Positions 56,401-62,400 of a stretch of DNA of 64,000 bases are shown here, in pieces. The DNA comes from Bathymodiolus brooksi. Its lineage: Eukaryota > Mollusca > Bivalvia > Mytilida > Modiolidae. The stretch's first letter is position 1. Each line of letters begins with the position of its first letter. The notes under the pieces are model-generated. The model saw only the letters and a program-made list of their open reading frames with translations, did not search any database and had not been told where the DNA came from. The stretch spans positions 106,486,505 through 106,550,504 of the forward strand of contig OY804575.1 in NCBI GenBank assembly GCA_963680875.1, given 5' to 3'. The position numbers and the translations under genes were made by a program.

Positions 56401-59400
56401 ACAGAAAAGTGAAACGTACCAAATCAACTCTAAATGGTCCATTGACTGTTCACTGCAGGTAACTGACTAATCAAGAATAAATACTATTGAACTATGTTGT
56501 GTAAGGAAATCGGCATTTGTGGAAAAATTGTTAGTTGCTATTTAAATGTCAAGTACAACCGAAGAAGTAATCAATAATGTACAATCCAGAGACACGGGCA
56601 ACATTGTGCACAAGACGTAAAGCGAAGACGAACACAACACAATTAAACTACAGTAATGAGCAACACGGACGCCCGAAAACAAACAGGAGTCGGTAGTGAA
56701 CCCAGACGCTCACGGACAGATTTTTAGCAATATCTGTTTGCGTCTTAGATCGTAATATCTAAGATAAATAGTATGTTGCTATTCAGAACAAACGAGGTTT
56801 TATTTGCTTACTATGGTATTTATTATTATTGTATTATTTTGTGAAAACCCGATTTTGTCGTACCATCATTATCTATGGAAATTGCCATTGATAGACCTGG
56901 AGATTCTGACATATCCTTGCAGAGTCTTATCTTTGTTATCATATAATTTAGAAATAAATCATGGAAGCCAGAATGTGTTAGGAGACTTAACATGGGTTGG
57001 CGGATATTGGTATTTTATCCCGAGCCAGAAGCGAGGGATACAATTTACTAATATCCGCCAATTCATGTTAAAACTTAAAACACATTCTGGCTTCCAAGAT
57101 TTATTTCGATTCTGATATGTCTACGAGTACAAATACGGTAGTATGCTTTGATTGGACGACGGTAATGTATATTTACGCTTGCGGAAAATGTTGCACACAA
57201 TTTATGCTGCCAATGGAAAAGTCAGTCACATTCACCGGCGCATGTGCTAATGAGATTATACCGAATGGATAACTCGCTCGTTTGTTAACAATGTGAACGA
57301 AGGAGGTCATGTTAGAATATGATAATTTACCACATGTGTCATTTGTTGTACTTTATTTCACGTATCTACATTGATGCCTTGTTTACCTATATCAAGCTTA
57401 ACAACATGTTTAAGCACAAAGGGTACCATATATAGATATACCTTATTAATCAACTGATAAATGCATAGAGCTATACTATTATCATTATGCATAGAGATGT
57501 ATTGAATACCTTTCAAAAAGGAATTATTCGACATTAAGGTATATATTTCATTATTGTATGACTTACATATACAGTGCTGGTGTTGGAAGAACGGGAACCT
57601 TCATAGCACTTGATGCCTTGTACGAACATGGCCAGAAAACAGGATATGTAGATATTATGGAGTATGTACAAATGATGAAGAAAGATCGAATGAATATGAT
57701 TCAAACTACAGTAAGTTTCGTTATAAAATGTACATCTTAGAAATTAAAGCTGACAACACATGCATTTGGAACTATATATTTGGTTGTTTCTATAGTGCAT
57801 AGTAGGTAGCATTGTTACCATATAAATAGAAGGTATGATCGCACCATGATATAGCTTTACCCTATAAAAAGAACTGTTCTGACCGTGCGATATTCTTTTT
57901 TAATTAGATCAAAATGCAGACATAATACCCTACTCAAATGTAACGTTTATCATGTAAGAATATAATTAGTTATTATACGAAGAATGGAGGATTGGACCCA
58001 TACAACCAGTTTAACCATATCACGTATTATTGAGGCTCCCTATCGGAAGAAAGAGAGTCAGCTGTTATGTATATATGTTAAGGATGTCGATTTTGCCTAT
58101 TGTGATATTTTTGTTTTGCATTTTATTATCTGCTGAGAGAAAGAAATTATTATCATACAATGATTGGTTATTGCGGAAGCTTAGTTGTGCTCTTTAAATG
58201 TGGTCTCATATTATTATCACTCTCAATTTGTTTTTGTTTCTGTGTTAATAACACACCCTTTGACTAGTTAAATAAGCAAATTACATCATTTATTTTTAGG
58301 ACCAATATACAGCTGTTTATGAAGCATTATTAGAAGCTTTAACTGTGTCAGATACAGCCATTGACAAGGAACAATTCTGTGATCATTTAGATAGTCAACA
58401 AAATAAACCTATAGCAAAAAACCAAACCTGGTCATGGCTAGAATTTCAGGTACATTATATTACGTCTCTTCTAATACATGATTGGATTTTTTAGTTATAA
58501 AGAAAGCATTTTGATTTACTATATCTTTGTGGTAATACGTCATATTGCTCAAATGTATCTCACTCTTTCTCCTTGTTTGTTTTTTGTTTGTTCGGTTCTT
58601 TGTGGTTTTTTTTTTTTTTTTGTTAATACAGAAATTGAATAATACTTAGAAAGTGTGTTTTAGTTTTACTCGGTATTGATTTCAATTAATGTTGCAAGTA
58701 TTTTTTTAAGATCTATTCAGCGGAGCAATTTATCTCATAATATATGTTATTCCGTATTTGCAGAAATTAAAAGACATGAAACCAACGTATCCAGATAAAT
58801 TCTTCCGGGCAGCAAAGTCGAGGGTAAACATCGACAAAAATGCTTTCCAGAATATTTTACCACGTACGTCATGTTTATGGTAATATATAATTCACTCTTT
58901 GAGGTGTTGGTAATCAGTGGTAATCGGGGCATCATTGGTCTGGTTGGATTAATTCCTCAGCAATGTCGTTTTCTTATTATTGTTCATATCATTTTTTTTT
59001 AAAAACAAGTACTTTTTGCACGTTCTCAGTTTGGTTGCCCTTTATAAGAAAATAAAATAAACACAAAACAGGACAATTGAAAATCCATTTTCTTGGAAAA
59101 ATTATGATATAAATTTTAACTTAACATTACATTGTTAGTGCTAACAGGTTTTTTTTATCCTATTGTTTAATATTTAGTAATGTTCTTCAATTAGATTAAT
59201 ACAAATTATTAACTAGTTTTGCTCGCAATATCGTGAACACAATCATTTGTACAAGAACAGATCTATGACACACCAAAAGCATTATTGCATTAGTTCACTT
59301 GAAAGAATCCATATGTTTGAGATCCCTGTGTTTAGATGTAGAACCTAGCTTCTCCCAATGATTTTTTTCTGGGAGCCACGTGCTTCTAGAGAAACATATA

Positions 59401-62400
59401 TTGTAGCCGTTTGTTTGGAGAACGTCACACACCATGATTGTAAAAGATTACCTTTAACGGCTAAGAATGAACAGTATTGTGTTAGGAGTGGTGGTTTTTG
59501 GTTCAACAAATAACTAGTCATGAACAATAATCACCTTTGACCTTTAACGAATTTGATCGTCAATATCGTACGAACATAAGCATCCCCTTATGTATATATA
59601 TATAATAATTTTATATATGTGGTTGTCATTGGCATGCTTGAATTGATAAATTATTTTCATTTCATTATTATATTATAGAGATTTCAGTAAATAAAATGAA
59701 TACTTTGTACAATTGATTCTTGTAGTATGCTTTTTATCGCTTTCCGTTTAGAAATTTGTCTATTGTAGGTGTATGTTTTGGAAGTGATGTAACGCGTGAT
59801 TTGTAACTGTAGCACAATTGTTCTACTTGTGGATAAACAAAAAAAAAGCAAATATTTAATAAGCTTGTGTGATGTGTTCAAATTACATTATAATAATAAT
59901 TAACCAGACGTGGTTAACATATATTGTTTTTTGTTCGTAGATGATAAATACAGACCATTCCTGATGTCGTATGAAAAGTCAAGAAATGACTACATCAATG
60001 CTGTTATTATTCCTGTAAGTTTGTATGAAGATTACAAATAAAGCTGCGAATTATAAATTATTTGCAACATTATTTAAATATGATAAAACATAAAAAAAAA
60101 CATTTTGACAATATTGAGAAAGAAGCTTGCATTTAATACATTTCAATCGTAATCAAAATAAAAAGAACATTTTAGGTTATCACAATTGGTTTATTATGTT
60201 CACTGTTTAATGATTAGATGTCGTTAAACATCAATCAAACAATAAATCAAATGATCTTTAATTTCATTAGAAATATTCATGATGAGAATAAGATAACAAG
60301 CAATAAATGAGATCAATGGGTTTGGTTTACCAGTAGATAATGTGATGCCACAAGTAACATGAGAGATTTGCATACATTTATGGAAACGAATCTGTATTTC
60401 CTAATAATAGTTTGGAGTTTTTTAATGTGTTGTGTTCAATGTGGCATGACTTACGACGAACACATTGGGAATAGCATTGTCTACTATTGGGATATTGCTT
60501 AATATGAATATGAAAAATTGCAAATTTGATAACTCAGATGTGTTTTTGAATATTATGCGAAATTGAAATTTAGGTTTGTCTTCAGTGTAATTAAGGTAGA
60601 GCAATCTTTGTTTACTTAATATGTATTTATCAAGTCAAAGTATTCATAACCCCCAACATACTACGGAGTATGCATCTCTCAGTTGATACGACATTCCAGA
60701 GCTTGTGGTTCCTTTCAGAATTTCCTTGATGGAGGGCTGCTGCTAACAATTAAATTACTGAGCCACGGGCTCCTCCTGGCTAAGTTGGAGTCATCACTTC
60801 GAAAGCTTTATGGTCACCATCATGACTTGGTTGGCCGTTACGCAATAGCTGTGTCATAAATTACCACGGATATGTTCCATTTGTCGTAAACACACTTCCC
60901 GGTCCTTTCCTAATTCCTGACTTATCACCGGATTTTAACTAGATTAGCACGACTGAAACCTCTAGTAGAGCAGGAACTGCTTTACCCTTCTGGAGCACAC
61001 GAGCTCACCCCCAGTTCTCAGTGGGGTTGGTGTTAATCGATCTTTAACTGTATGTGTATGTTTTGTGGATCGTTGTTTGTCCATTTGGCCATTTTTTTTT
61101 CTGTCCTTCTTCGATTCGGGGATTCAAATTGCCCATCTGGTATCTTCAAACTCTTTTGTAATTATTTATACCTGCATGTCAATTGTAGTTCTTACTTTGT
61201 GTTTGTGTCAACCTATACTTTTAATTGTCAGGAATGTGTTGGGAAGAAAAATATACTTGTGACTCAGTACCCACGACAGGAAACAGTAGTTGACTTCTGG
61301 ACAATGGTGTATGATACTGACTCTACTGTTGTTGTTGTGTTAGAATTACTAAATGAGGTTTGTACAGATCAATGTTGGTCTTTTATATCGAACCCATCAA
61401 TCGTTTTCAGAAAACATGTAAAGAAAATAAAATAGTCACAAATAATAAACGTTAGATAAAACCGAATGAGAAATCAAGAATATATAATCCAGAGACAGTG
61501 GTAACATTGGGTATACAAGACACATGAGGAAGCCATGGATCATGGATGTCGTGAAGGCATGCATTTGTACGGAAAGCCATCGGAGAAGGAGTTGCTTATG
61601 TTATCTATGCCAGATTAATAATATATTGTGGTGGTAAGGTAGCTATCGAATAAACAAGTGGCATAATAACCACAAAGAATAAGCGTCATGTATTAAAATA
61701 ATGCTCTATGATTGTGATGGATTGAAAAGCCGCAGTAATTAAATATATCCTTGAAACGGTACTGTTCCATGGTAATATCATAATATGCGTGCAGCTTTAT
61801 TATAATTCACCAGGGATGTGACCACTTCAATTTGAAAATCAAGTTTTATGCTCGATCATTTGTGTTTGCTTTGACTTTGAAATATTTTTTGATTTACATG
61901 TCGGAAATACATTTGCATTTTTTCAGAAGATCCCTCTCTGGCCAAATCATGGTGATGTATTTCACTACGACAAATTCAACATAGGTAACAGTTCAGAAAG
62001 TTCGCCTATTCCATTGAATATAACGTTGAATCACAAGGTATCGTATGTATGCAAATTAATTGTGTACTATTTATGTATATAAGTAAATTTGATTTTTCAT
62101 AGTAGCATTATATATTTTAAGTGTTCTAACAAAACGTCTATTTTGTGACAAAATCTTAAAACATTATAAACGGAACCATTTAAATGTTCTTATCTTTTAT
62201 GGTATACTTTATATTTGGTTATTTCAGAATGATAATTCACAAATTACTACCATGTATTTAATGTAATAATAAATTCATTTGGTGTAGAATGACAAACGTG
62301 GAGAAATGATGTGCAAAATTTCAATCTAAAAACTACCTTGCATTTTTAACAAAATATGATGATCTGTATTACTACCACATTCATTATAAGAAGACCTTTA

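Noticed and set aside
56804..57115. 103-codon frame
   Set aside because: Spans the long hairpin at 56951-57107; no protein pattern.
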